Part shown: positions 1 through 7,929 of the stretch, in pieces
Position numbering within the stretch: the first letter of the stretch is position 1
How the letters are laid out: every line of letters starts with the position of its first letter
The notes under the pieces: generated by a model
Databases searched by the model: none
Told to the model about the DNA's origin: nothing
Seen by the model: the letters and a program-made list of their open reading frames with translations, nothing else
Source: an uncultured Oscillospiraceae bacterium
Lineage (GTDB): Bacteria > Bacillota > Clostridia > Oscillospirales > Ruminococcaceae
Length of the DNA stretch: 32,541 nt
Direction: 5' to 3'
NCBI GenBank assembly: GCA_934448295.1
Contig: CAKSEY010000027.1
Location: forward strand, 1-32,541
Translations under genes and position numbers: made by a program

Positions 1-11
1 TACTCTCAAAC

Positions 12-41
12 TGGTGATATTTGACATGTTTTACCTCCTTC
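12..41 (-). repeat. Duplicated spacer, copy 1 (oldest spacer in the window)
   Basis: This 30-nt spacer is identical to the one at 406-435. Read in crRNA sense it contains GGAGGTAAAACATG, a ribosome site and start codon. The protospacer is therefore probably the start of a gene in a phage or plasmid. Confidence 0.95.
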
Positions 42-405
42 GTTTTACTACCCTCTAAAATAACACTACTCTCAAACATACGATCTTCGAGTAAAGCATA
101 GCTTAAGGTTTTACTACCCTCTAAAATAACACTACTCTCAAACATTGAACTCGTGCTTCTCAGCAATCATCGTGTTTTACTACCCTCTAAAATAACACTA
201 CTCTCAAACGGGTGTACGCCTCAATGCCGCCGTATGGGGTTTTACTACCCTCTAAAATAACACTACTCTCAAACTCAGGCACTTGCCGGAGAGAATTTCA
301 CCGGTTTTACTACCCTCTAAAATAACACTACTCTCAAACTCATTCGGGGGTCATACGGTGCGAGGATTTGTTTTACTACCCTCTAAAATAACACTACTCT
401 CAAAC

Positions 406-435
406 TGGTGATATTTGACATGTTTTACCTCCTTC
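406..435 (-). repeat. Duplicated spacer, copy 2
   Basis: This spacer is identical over 30 nt to 12-41, with five different spacers between the two copies. The spacers to either side of the two copies are not shared, so the visible duplication is one spacer long. Confidence 0.95.
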
Positions 436-1657
436 GTTTTACTACCCTCTAAAATAACACTACTCTCAAACGGCAGATTCAACCGTTACTAACGATACTA
501 GTTTTACTACCCTCTAAAATAACACTACTCTCAAACTATAGCGCTATTCAACCCTGCTATCCTGAAGTTTTACTACCCTCTAAAATAACACTACTCTCAA
601 ACATTCACCGGTCTTCTGACGACCGGTTCTCTGTTTTACTACCCTCTAAAATAACACTACTCTCAAACCCAATTTTTAGGCGACTTTCCGGATGTAGTGT
701 TTTACTACCCTCTAAAATAACACTACTCTCAAACAACAGGAAGCATTGAGCTGAATATACTCATGTTTTACTACCCTCTAAAATAACACTACTCTCAAAC
801 TCTATCCGAATTTCCCGGCACACGGGGAAAGTTTTACTACCCTCTAAAATAACACTACTCTCAAACTCGGCGATAATGCACTCGTCGCTTGTGACAGTTT
901 TACTACCCTCTAAAATAACACTACTCTCAAACGAAAATGGAGGAAGAGATCCTGCCAAGGCTGTTTTACTACCCTCTAAAATAACACTACTCTCAAACTG
1001 AGCGAAAGCAGCCTGTTGTAAATCGCGAGTTTTACTACCCTCTAAAATAACACTACTCTCAAACTCCAGATAGCCTTAGCCTGGTCAAGCGTAAGTTTTA
1101 CTACCCTCTAAAATAACACTACTCTCAAACTTTATCAGCCATAATTCTTCACCTCGCACCGTTTTACTACCCTCTAAAATAACACTACTCTCAAACATAC
1201 GGTATTACCTCCTAGTGTATCTTTATGTTTTACTACCCTCTAAAATAACACTACTCTCAAACTAAGAGTACACAGTATGATGAATTTAATAAGTTTTACT
1301 ACCCTCTAAAATAACACTACTCTCAAACCGTTAGTATAGGTAAGACGAGTGCGATTAGGTTTTACTACCCTCTAAAATAACACTACTCTCAAACCTCCTT
1401 GCTACATTTATATATTATCATTTTGTTTTACTACCCTCTAAAATAACACTACTCTCAAACCGCGGACGAGGAGCAATTCCACATCACCAGGTTTTACTAC
1501 CCTCTAAAATAACACTACTCTCAAACGACGAGCTCAGGGTGACCGCCGAACTCGGGTTTTACTACCCTCTAAAATAACACTACTCTCAAACAGACGAAGC
1601 GCTTTCATGCTCGGAACTCTCGTTTTACTACCCTCTAAAATAACACTACTCTCAAAC

Positions 1658-1752
1658 CTCAAATTTGTGAAAAGCACCACTACATGCCGCGTATTTCAAA
1701 GGGTATTCGTGTAAAACCAACAAATACCGGAATATGATCCGGACATTTATTT
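1658..1752 (-). promoter_or_regulatory. CRISPR leader (transcribed part)
   Basis: This is the stretch between the predicted transcription start and the first repeat. On the minus strand its last seven bases, next to the repeat, are ATTTGAG. That is the junction motif described for type II-A leaders, where Cas1-Cas2 insert new spacers. Two structures are visible. One is a small hairpin CCGGA-TCATAT-TCCGG. The other is a segment at 1692-1717 that resembles the anti-repeat: GTTTTAC, a 5-nt insert, then TACCCT and an AAATA block. It could pair with the 3' half of the repeat. The leader carries no gene. Confidence 0.85.
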
Positions 1753-1758
1753 TATACT

Positions 1759-1787
1759 ATTATAGCACAAGAAGCAAGTCCTGTCAA
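1759..1787 (-). promoter_or_regulatory. Consensus promoter of the CRISPR array
   Basis: On the minus strand TTGACA (1787-1782) and TATAAT (1764-1759) are separated by exactly 17 nt, a perfect sigma-A consensus. The -35 box directly abuts the csn2 stop codon. Transcription should start near 1752, giving about 95 nt of leader RNA before the first repeat. Confidence 0.9.
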
Positions 1788-2453
1788 TCAGAACACGCAA
1801 AAATCTCTGTCGATAGTCATTCTGTTAACCAGACCGCCGGAATAATCGGAGATATTCTCAAACATAAGTAAAGTCAGCTTATGCGAAGTAACTGTCTGGA
1901 AAAACAGTTCCGCCTCTTCTTGACTAAGAAAATTGAGAAGCCCAACAGTAACGAACAGCCTTCTGCCGTCCAATTCATACGAATTTATGAAATAATTAAT
2001 CAGCTTGTCCGAAAGCCTGTCGCTGCTGCAGCTGAACCTCAGTTCACAGCACTTAAACAATGCTTTAAGTTCCGTCTGAACATCATATTCCGTGTCGCTT
2101 TCAAGCATTGAACAAGCCGATGACAAATAATCTGAGAGAGCCGCCCGGAACTTCATCGTTCTGTCAAACAATTCGCCGGCACATATTTCCTCAAGCTTTG
2201 AATACAGCCTTGTTATCAGCCGTTTCGGATTGCTGTCAAACGGAATATAATCTGTGACCAAATCTGTTACCTTGCTCATGTTCAACACGGTATTATTATC
2301 AGACAGAACAAATCCGCCATCGTGCCCGCCGCACTGCGCCGAGAATTCATTCATCAGCTTATAGTACAGCGTGCCATGCTCAATAGATATCAGATTTACA
2401 CGGTCGCACTCCAGCGTAAACGGCGAAAAAAGGTCGGCGTACACCAGCTTCAC
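1788..2453 (-). CDS. csn2: CRISPR adaptation protein Csn2 (type II-A)
   Basis: This 221-residue protein is the usual length for Csn2 and sits in the diagnostic position after cas2 and before the array. Csn2 proteins form ring-shaped tetramers that bind free double-stranded DNA ends. They are needed with Cas1, Cas2 and Cas9 for taking up new spacers. The call rests on position, length and general likeness of the N-terminus (MKLVYADLFSPFTL) and C-terminus to the family; no short catalytic motif exists to check. The start codon is GTG, embedded in a GTGA overlap with the cas2 stop, which indicates coupled translation. Its presence makes the locus subtype II-A. Base composition is AT-rich compared with the housekeeping genes of the window. 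Confidence 0.9.
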   Translation of the reverse strand: MKLVYADLFSPFTLECDRVNLISIEHGTLYYKLMNEFSAQCGGHDGGFVLSDNNTVLNMSKVTDLVTDYIPFDSNPKRLITRLYSKLEEICAGELFDRTMKFRAALSDYLSSACSMLESDTEYDVQTELKALFKCCELRFSCSSDRLSDKLINYFINSYELDGRRLFVTVGLLNFLSQEEAELFFQTVTSHKLTLLMFENISDYSGGLVNRMTIDRDFCVF

Positions 2454-2770
2454 AAAAACACCACCCTTTCGTCCGAGTCAACCATATCTGTCGTAAATTC
2501 GCCGGTGATCAGCTCCATGCGTTCAAACTGCTTTTCGGTTATCATCAGCGACATAACAAGCCCCTTTTCCGGCTTTTCCCGCTTTATGCTGTCAAGCACC
2601 TGCTCCGCCATAGTTTTGTTGAGCACCATACGGCAATATACGGATTCCTGAAGCATTATGAACCCCTTTTTCAGCATGGCTTTTCTGAAATGACGGTAAG
2701 CCCGCCGGTCATCGGAGGAAATAACCGGCAGGTCAAATAATACAAGTATTCGCATAAATCTGTAACTCAT
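2450..2770 (-). CDS. cas2: CRISPR-associated endoribonuclease/adaptation protein Cas2
   Basis: Cas2 is a 106-residue ferredoxin-fold protein. As a dimer it bridges two Cas1 dimers in the complex that integrates spacers. The N-terminal strand RILVLFDLP ends in the conserved aspartate (D13), followed by the helix RRAYRHFRKAML and the second strand (SVYCRMV), as in type II Cas2 proteins. The start ATG overlaps the cas1 stop in an ATGA, and the stop overlaps the csn2 GTG. It therefore sits in the middle of a translationally coupled cas1-cas2-csn2 block. Length and motifs are normal and the frame is intact. Confidence 0.95.
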   Translation of the reverse strand: MSYRFMRILVLFDLPVISSDDRRAYRHFRKAMLKKGFIMLQESVYCRMVLNKTMAEQVLDSIKREKPEKGLVMSLMITEKQFERMELITGEFTTDMVDSDERVVFL

Positions 2771-3651
2771 TTCTCATCTCCACAGAAGCGGAAAAACTTT
2801 ATCAGCGAACTGTCATTGCTGTTCAGAGCGTCAAACACGCTCCGGCAGTAAATTTTTATCGCGTTCTGCAAAAACTGCTCCTGACCGGCAATTATCACCT
2901 GAGTTTCAAACAGTCTGACCAGCTCGTGCTTTTGCTCCGTGCCGAATACAGCATATTTTTTCTTGGCAACAAGCCGGTCAACGATTATTCTGAAAGGCTC
3001 CATCAGGTCGCAGCTCAGATTATAATAATTGAACATATTATCGTGAAAAAGCCCTAATTGGGTAAGATATCCGCAGGCGCAGACCTCCCGGTTTACTGCG
3101 CTCAGAATAAGGCTGTACCCATAGTTCAGCGCGGAATTCATGCTGTTGTCATTGTTTCGCGAGAAGCATTGACCGAATAATGCGTTAAAATACACCTTTG
3201 CGGCATGACCTTCGCGGTTGGTTTCGTCGTTCAGTTCCATCTCTGAAATGTACCCGTTAAGCATCTCTGCCTCTTTGTCATATCCAATCATTTTCAGATG
3301 AAGGCTCTGATTTCTTATCTTCTCGCTGACTATTGCTGTCCATATGAAAGCTTTTGTTTCACTGCTCCAGCCGATTTGAGTGCGTATTTTAGCTGAACAG
3401 TCGTGAGAGCCATATAACGGCGTCATCTCTGCGCATGGGTTGTATTTTTCATCGCAGAACACCAGACGTATTTTCCGCCTGGTAAGCTCACTTATAAGAC
3501 AGCCTGTTATGGACACGGCGGTGCTCTCGACGAGTATCATTGATATCTCGTCGAGATTTACCCTCTTGACATCATCGCTGCGTATGACCATGCACCCCAT
3601 TTTCAGATCCAGCTTACAGCGCGATGATACTACCACTGTTCTCCAGCTCAT
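2767..3651 (-). CDS. cas1: CRISPR-associated integrase Cas1 (type II)
   Basis: Cas1 is the metal-dependent integrase that inserts prespacers at the leader-repeat junction. The 294-residue protein has the type II N-terminal beta domain (MSWRTVVVSSRCKL) and the alpha-helical catalytic domain. The three metal ligands can be placed: E147 in REGHAAKVYF, H203 in LGLFHDN and E218 in CDLMEPFR. They correspond to E149, H205 and E220 of the Streptococcus pyogenes protein. Length matches the type II family (about 290). The ATG overlaps the cas9 stop by 4 nt (ATGA), so cas9 and cas1 are probably translated from one message. No truncation or missing residue is seen. Confidence 0.97.
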   Translation of the reverse strand: MSWRTVVVSSRCKLDLKMGCMVIRSDDVKRVNLDEISMILVESTAVSITGCLISELTRRKIRLVFCDEKYNPCAEMTPLYGSHDCSAKIRTQIGWSSETKAFIWTAIVSEKIRNQSLHLKMIGYDKEAEMLNGYISEMELNDETNREGHAAKVYFNALFGQCFSRNNDNSMNSALNYGYSLILSAVNREVCACGYLTQLGLFHDNMFNYYNLSCDLMEPFRIIVDRLVAKKKYAVFGTEQKHELVRLFETQVIIAGQEQFLQNAIKIYCRSVFDALNSNDSSLIKFFRFCGDEK

Positions 3652-6600
3652 AGTGTAAGCAGATTCGGGGACGCTTTTTCATATAGTCCCGCCGGAGACT
3701 GGTCTATTATGCGAATAGACTTGTAGCTCTTTAAATTTGACAGATTGGAATTTAATCTCATTCTTAAGGACTGTTTTTTGCCATTGATCTTTTCAAAATC
3801 ACATGTACCTGAACGTCCTGTTTTAAAAGCGCTGATCATATTAACCAAAACCTTGATCTGATCACTGACCCCAAGCTCAACGAATGTATCCCTGCCATCG
3901 CAGAAAATCTTTGAAGCATATGAAAATATCACATTAAACGGCGCACTGCTGGCTTTCTGGGAAAGCATGGCATAAATCTCAATATTTCTTTCCCTTGTGA
4001 TCATATCATACTGCGGTCTGACAATATAGGTTGATTTGTTCTTCTCACATTCAATGATACGACTATATATGGTATGAATACGCTTTATGTAGATCGTATT
4101 GCGATTATCTGCCAGTAAAGGAACAGCTGATGTTATTCCTAACTGTTTGCCTCCGCTATCCTTGTTAGTCAGATTCACCCTGAACCCATCAATATCAAGC
4201 AGAGTGTTCACTTTCAGGATTCTGCCGCCAAGTGGGAAATCAACAGTCCTGATGGAATCTCCGGATTTAAGTGACACAATATTTTCGAGCGTTTTAAGCG
4301 CGTATTCCTCTGCGAATACAGCGTCATGCTCAAAACGCTGCGAATACATCAGCTCGACCGGAATTATAACAACCCCTGACGTCTTTTCAGAATGATACTT
4401 AACAAGCGAGAAAAACGACGCAGCGGCACCATTATATCCTCCGTATCTTTCAATAGGAAGCTCCTTCTTTCGCGGCGTCTGACCGAGACCCTTTTTCAGC
4501 GGCTGCTGGTCAAAAAGCTGACCCTTTCGTCTGTAGGAATAGCGGACGTACCGTATATTGTTCTTTGACATCTGTTTCTTCACAGCGTCAAGCCAGCTTC
4601 CGTCGCCTATCCATGCCGTTTCGCCGTTTCTTATCACGTCATGGGACAGCATCGTCTCAATTTTTAAATTGAACACCTCTTTTTTGCTGCGGAATTCCTT
4701 TACGAAATTCAGAGGATCGCTCGTGAATTTCACATGATAGATGTTACCCATGACAATGTTCAGATAAGCGTCCTTGGCATGGTGAAGATCGTTCAGTTCG
4801 CGGCATTTGAGCAGCTCATATTTCTTTCTGAATTCTGACGCCAGTCCCGCCTTTACATAAACGATCTCGCTTTCCGGGAACTCCTCCTTCAGCAGCGCCG
4901 CCACCGCCTTGGTCGACTGCCGCGTTTCAACCATCTGCCTTTTGATAAATCCAGTAAGCTCGTCGTCAGAAAACGGTGTTGTACGGGTCAGCCGGCTGAA
5001 TTTGGTTTCACCCATAAGACCGATGTTCTTGAGCTTTTCCCACAAGCCGCGTCTGTCCCGCTGAATTTCCGGAGCAATGGGATAATTATCTCCCTTGGCT
5101 GCGTTCAGCGTTGAAAGCACCAGCACCTTGTTCTCAATGCTGTCGTCCTTTACCATGCACTGCGGGAAAATATGGTCAACATTATAGGTTTCACCGGAAA
5201 GCTGCTCAATATCAATGCTCTGACCGGAATACATACACCTGCCAAGCTGAATGAAATACAGATACAGTTTTTCGCTGCGAAGTTCACCGTCCGACTTCTT
5301 TTCAAGCAGCGCCCGGAGCGCCGTGGTGTCCTCGCTAATCCCTTTGTAGCGTTCTAGTATGAGATCCCGCCGGGACTGAGTGCGCTTCCCCTTATTCTGC
5401 GGTTCTGTCAGGTCGCGCGCCATCTCTATGAAAATGCGGTCGGGAGCCTTGCGCACCGCTCTGCTGTATTCTCTCACCATTTCCACCGCGCGCTTTATCG
5501 GACGTCTGACCGCGCTGGGAATGTACATTTCGCGCAGCCGCTCGTCAAGCTTAAGCGGATGCTGAGAATAATATTCCCGGTTCATGCTTTCAATCTGGCT
5601 GCTATAATTGTAATTCTGCGAGAGAAGCTCCATCAGATTCTTGTTGGTCTCCCACATCATTGTGATGATATTGGGGTGCAGCTCCTCGCCGGTGGCGGGG
5701 TCTATATCCGGAATTTCGGTCAGAAATGTTCTGGAAAGCCTGCCGAAATCAGCGTATTTCAAGCCGCTGATATACTTTATGTCAGCCGCAGTCAGCCCGA
5801 ATTTCTCCAGCCATGTCCTGAATCTGGCGATGTCGGTAGTACAAGCCATGCGCTCGATGATTTCCTCTGCCTCAGCCTCGCTCAGCATACCGGAAGCCAG
5901 CAGCGTTTTAAATCCGTGCCACGGTTTCAGCGATGATTTAATAGTGATGTCGATTCCCTCAAGCTGCGATTCCGGCTTCATATAACCCTCTGATACAAGC
6001 AGATTCTTTATGTCGCGGACGGACGCCCTTTTCCGCTTTTCAAAAAGCTCCGTGTATATTTTCTGCTTTGCCTCCACCGGGAAATTCTCGCGCTTTCCGT
6101 CTATCCTTATATTGTTGATCTCGTTGAGCACCATGAACCTGCTGTACAGCAGCGAATTCTTCGGCAGAACGTCCTCGCCCGCAACATAGGTGCATTTGCA
6201 GGTCATTCTTTTGATGAACTCGTCCTCGCAGCGGTCTCTGTCCACCAGTTCATCAAAGTTCCAGGGCAGTATTCTCCCCTCGCCCCGGCGGACTATCCAC
6301 GCGTTGTCGTTTTCATTTTTCTTCACCAGCGGCCCCACATAATAAGGTACTCTGAACGTCATCAGCCGGAGTATCTTGCTGGCAACGCTGCCGTATTCAT
6401 CGGCGGCATTAAGCTGCGGAATATAGTTCGCGGCGTTTTCAAGTATCCTTTTCAGCTCGGTGTAATAAAGCTGATAAGGAATAACACGGTTATCGGAATT
6501 CACCTGGCGCGGGCACAGCGTGTGCTCCGCGATTTCCCTGAGCACTCTCTCGCACTCCTGATCGCCGGGCTCAGGCTTAACGTTTTTCAGCAGGGATCTC

Positions 6601-7751
6601 AGGTGGTCGCAGAATTCCTCCTGATCGCAGCGCTTAAATTTTGCGGCGTCCTTAACAGATTTCACATTCCCGGAATAGCTTGTGTAATTGCCGTTTTCGC
6701 ACGTTTTGAATATGCTCTTGTACTTTTCCGGGCAGTAATGGCGCACGACCCTGCGAAGCGCGGCAAGGTCGCTGCCGTGCTTTTCATATACTTTGACCTT
6801 TGCCTCGGACAGCGAGCCGCTGTCTCCAAGCACTCCGGTCAGCAGCGACCAGTCATAGATATTCTTGGCGGCGGCGATAAGCCCGAAATCATCGCCGAGA
6901 CCTTCCCGGAGCTCGGTCTCCTTTTCATCAAACGCCGCGTCCGAAAGACGTATCTTGTTGTTCTCCAGCTCCTCGTATTCTTCGTTCATGAACAGCTTTG
7001 AGATCTCAGCGACTCCGCCGGAAACAAGCTTTATCAGCTCGTTTATATCAATGACGTCATCTATCGCGGGCTTGGGCTTCTTTCCGCCGAAATACACCGA
7101 ATAAAACACACCCGGACGGTTCCTGATACTCTTTTCATCAATGAGTATCCTGCCGAATTTTTCCGCTGAATCGCCAAATGGAAACGCGATATCGTTATCC
7201 CTGAACCAGTCGGCGAATTCCCCGAACACCTTTCCGATATCCAGGACATCGCTTATCTTTTCCTTGTCCGCTTCATTCAGGAAGTGTCCCCGGTGGGTCA
7301 GGATGTAGGAGCACGCTATGAAAACCAGTCTCGGGTCGTGCGGGGAAGGGTCGTTCATCAGGTCGCAGATAAGGTGGTGAATAGTCGGATAATCCTTGTG
7401 GAACTGCTTGTCCGTGTAACCCTCGCCGCTGAAATAGGTGTACCTGCTTCCTGTGGTCTTGTCGTCCGCCCACAGTGCGCTCTCGCGGATCCTCTTGAAA
7501 AAATCAGGGTCTTTATCAACTATCGCAGGAGCCATCAGCTCAATAAGCAGATCTCTGCGCTGCTGACGGCGGTCAAGGCGGCGGCGCGCCACTCTGAAGC
7601 TCCGGCGCTCGGCGGACTGCGCAGCGCTGTCAAAGACAGCCGACGTCCACATTGCGTTTCCCTTAAACTTCTGCACGCGGTATTTCTCATCGGTCATAGC
7701 AATTCCGACCGAATTTGTTCCAATGTCAAGACCAACATAGTTTTTTCCCAT
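3648..7751 (-). CDS. cas9: CRISPR-associated endonuclease Cas9 (type II-A)
   Basis: Cas9 is the effector nuclease that cuts DNA matching a crRNA paired with tracrRNA. From the chosen start it has 1367 residues, close to S. pyogenes Cas9 (1368). Seen in order: RuvC-I with D9 (YVGLDIGTNSVGIA); the arginine-rich bridge helix (RRSFRVARRRLDRRQQRR, about 55-75); a long REC lobe; RuvC-II with E776 (IFIEMARD); HNH with D859, H860 and N883 (VDHIFPQ); RuvC-III with H990, H991 and D994 (LHHAKDAY); and a C-terminal PAM-interacting region. All nuclease residues are present. The ATG at 7751 is preceded by GAGAGGAG and follows a consensus promoter at 7797-7825. An in-frame ATG at 7901 lies upstream of that promoter and is discarded. 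The last ~240 codons are clearly more AT-rich than the rest. The PAM cannot be read from sequence. Confidence 0.99.
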   Translation of the reverse strand: MGKNYVGLDIGTNSVGIAMTDEKYRVQKFKGNAMWTSAVFDSAAQSAERRSFRVARRRLDRRQQRRDLLIELMAPAIVDKDPDFFKRIRESALWADDKTTGSRYTYFSGEGYTDKQFHKDYPTIHHLICDLMNDPSPHDPRLVFIACSYILTHRGHFLNEADKEKISDVLDIGKVFGEFADWFRDNDIAFPFGDSAEKFGRILIDEKSIRNRPGVFYSVYFGGKKPKPAIDDVIDINELIKLVSGGVAEISKLFMNEEYEELENNKIRLSDAAFDEKETELREGLGDDFGLIAAAKNIYDWSLLTGVLGDSGSLSEAKVKVYEKHGSDLAALRRVVRHYCPEKYKSIFKTCENGNYTSYSGNVKSVKDAAKFKRCDQEEFCDHLRSLLKNVKPEPGDQECERVLREIAEHTLCPRQVNSDNRVIPYQLYYTELKRILENAANYIPQLNAADEYGSVASKILRLMTFRVPYYVGPLVKKNENDNAWIVRRGEGRILPWNFDELVDRDRCEDEFIKRMTCKCTYVAGEDVLPKNSLLYSRFMVLNEINNIRIDGKRENFPVEAKQKIYTELFEKRKRASVRDIKNLLVSEGYMKPESQLEGIDITIKSSLKPWHGFKTLLASGMLSEAEAEEIIERMACTTDIARFRTWLEKFGLTAADIKYISGLKYADFGRLSRTFLTEIPDIDPATGEELHPNIITMMWETNKNLMELLSQNYNYSSQIESMNREYYSQHPLKLDERLREMYIPSAVRRPIKRAVEMVREYSRAVRKAPDRIFIEMARDLTEPQNKGKRTQSRRDLILERYKGISEDTTALRALLEKKSDGELRSEKLYLYFIQLGRCMYSGQSIDIEQLSGETYNVDHIFPQCMVKDDSIENKVLVLSTLNAAKGDNYPIAPEIQRDRRGLWEKLKNIGLMGETKFSRLTRTTPFSDDELTGFIKRQMVETRQSTKAVAALLKEEFPESEIVYVKAGLASEFRKKYELLKCRELNDLHHAKDAYLNIVMGNIYHVKFTSDPLNFVKEFRSKKEVFNLKIETMLSHDVIRNGETAWIGDGSWLDAVKKQMSKNNIRYVRYSYRRKGQLFDQQPLKKGLGQTPRKKELPIERYGGYNGAAASFFSLVKYHSEKTSGVVIIPVELMYSQRFEHDAVFAEEYALKTLENIVSLKSGDSIRTVDFPLGGRILKVNTLLDIDGFRVNLTNKDSGGKQLGITSAVPLLADNRNTIYIKRIHTIYSRIIECEKNKSTYIVRPQYDMITRERNIEIYAMLSQKASSAPFNVIFSYASKIFCDGRDTFVELGVSDQIKVLVNMISAFKTGRSGTCDFEKINGKKQSLRMRLNSNLSNLKSYKSIRIIDQSPAGLYEKASPNLLTL

Positions 7752-7796
7752 AAAATGCGCTCCTCTCATTCGACAAAATGTCACTTTATTATTCCA

Positions 7797-7825
7797 ATTA
7801 TAACACACAGCCATGCTCGTGTCAA
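7797..7825 (-). promoter_or_regulatory. Consensus promoter of the cas operon
   Basis: On the minus strand TTGACA (7825-7820), 17 nt, then TATAAT (7802-7797) match the sigma-A consensus exactly. Start of transcription near 7790 leaves a leader of about 40 nt before the cas9 ATG. The site also shows that the longer reading frame starting at 7901 cannot be the cas9 start. Confidence 0.9.
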
Positions 7826-7894
7826 CCCTGTCAGTATTAACTGCGCCCAATACAGAGCACATAAATTCTTTTTGAAAATTCTTAAAAAAAACAC

Positions 7895-7923
7895 TTGACA
7901 AATCTCATGATTTGTGTTATATT
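7895..7923 (+). promoter_or_regulatory. Promoter of the tracrRNA
   Basis: TTGACA (7895-7900), 17 nt, TATATT (7918-7923) on the plus strand, one base off consensus. The predicted start near 7930 is only a few bases before the anti-repeat, so this promoter makes a short tracrRNA. Its -35 box is about 70 bp from the -35 of the divergent cas9 promoter. Confidence 0.85.
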
Positions 7924-7929
7924 ATAGAT

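Larger units (their letters stand above)
1..1657 (-). CRISPR. Type II-A CRISPR array (25 full repeats, 25 spacers, truncated at the left edge)
   Basis: A 36-bp repeat (crRNA sense starts GTTTGAGAGTAG and ends GTAGTAAAAC) occurs 25 times in full, with starts at 42, 108, 174, 239, 304, 370, 436, 501, 567, 633, 699, 765, 831, 897, 963, 1029, 1095, 1161, 1227, 1293, 1359, 1425, 1491, 1556 and 1622. An 11-nt repeat end sits at 1-11, so the array continues outside the window. By eye all copies are identical. Spacers are 30 nt, except four of 29 nt (210-238, 275-303, 472-500, 1527-1555). Transcription is on the minus strand. This follows from the leader and promoter at 1658-1787, the anti-repeat of the tracrRNA, and the cas gene direction. 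The newest spacer should therefore be 1592-1621. The uniform repeats, with no degenerate copy even at the distal side seen here, suggest an active array. Confidence 0.99.

Noticed and set aside
761..958. Minus-strand ORF with a repeated FESSVILEGSKT peptide
   Set aside because: It is the CRISPR repeat translated three times with spacers between, not a protein.
1065..1094. Spacer resembling the end of asd (28150-28173)
   Set aside because: Only a short interrupted match (TCCAGATAGCC and a few more bases). No self-target in the window was found.
7826..7894. Possible long tracrRNA form acting as a natural guide against the cas9 promoter
   Set aside because: No second promoter or repeat-like segment was found upstream of the short tracrRNA.
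7752..7901. In-frame 50-codon extension of cas9 to an ATG at 7901
   Set aside because: It lies upstream of the consensus cas9 promoter, partly overlaps the tracrRNA promoter and has no ribosome site. The ATG at 7751 has both a site and the conserved Cas9 N-terminus.
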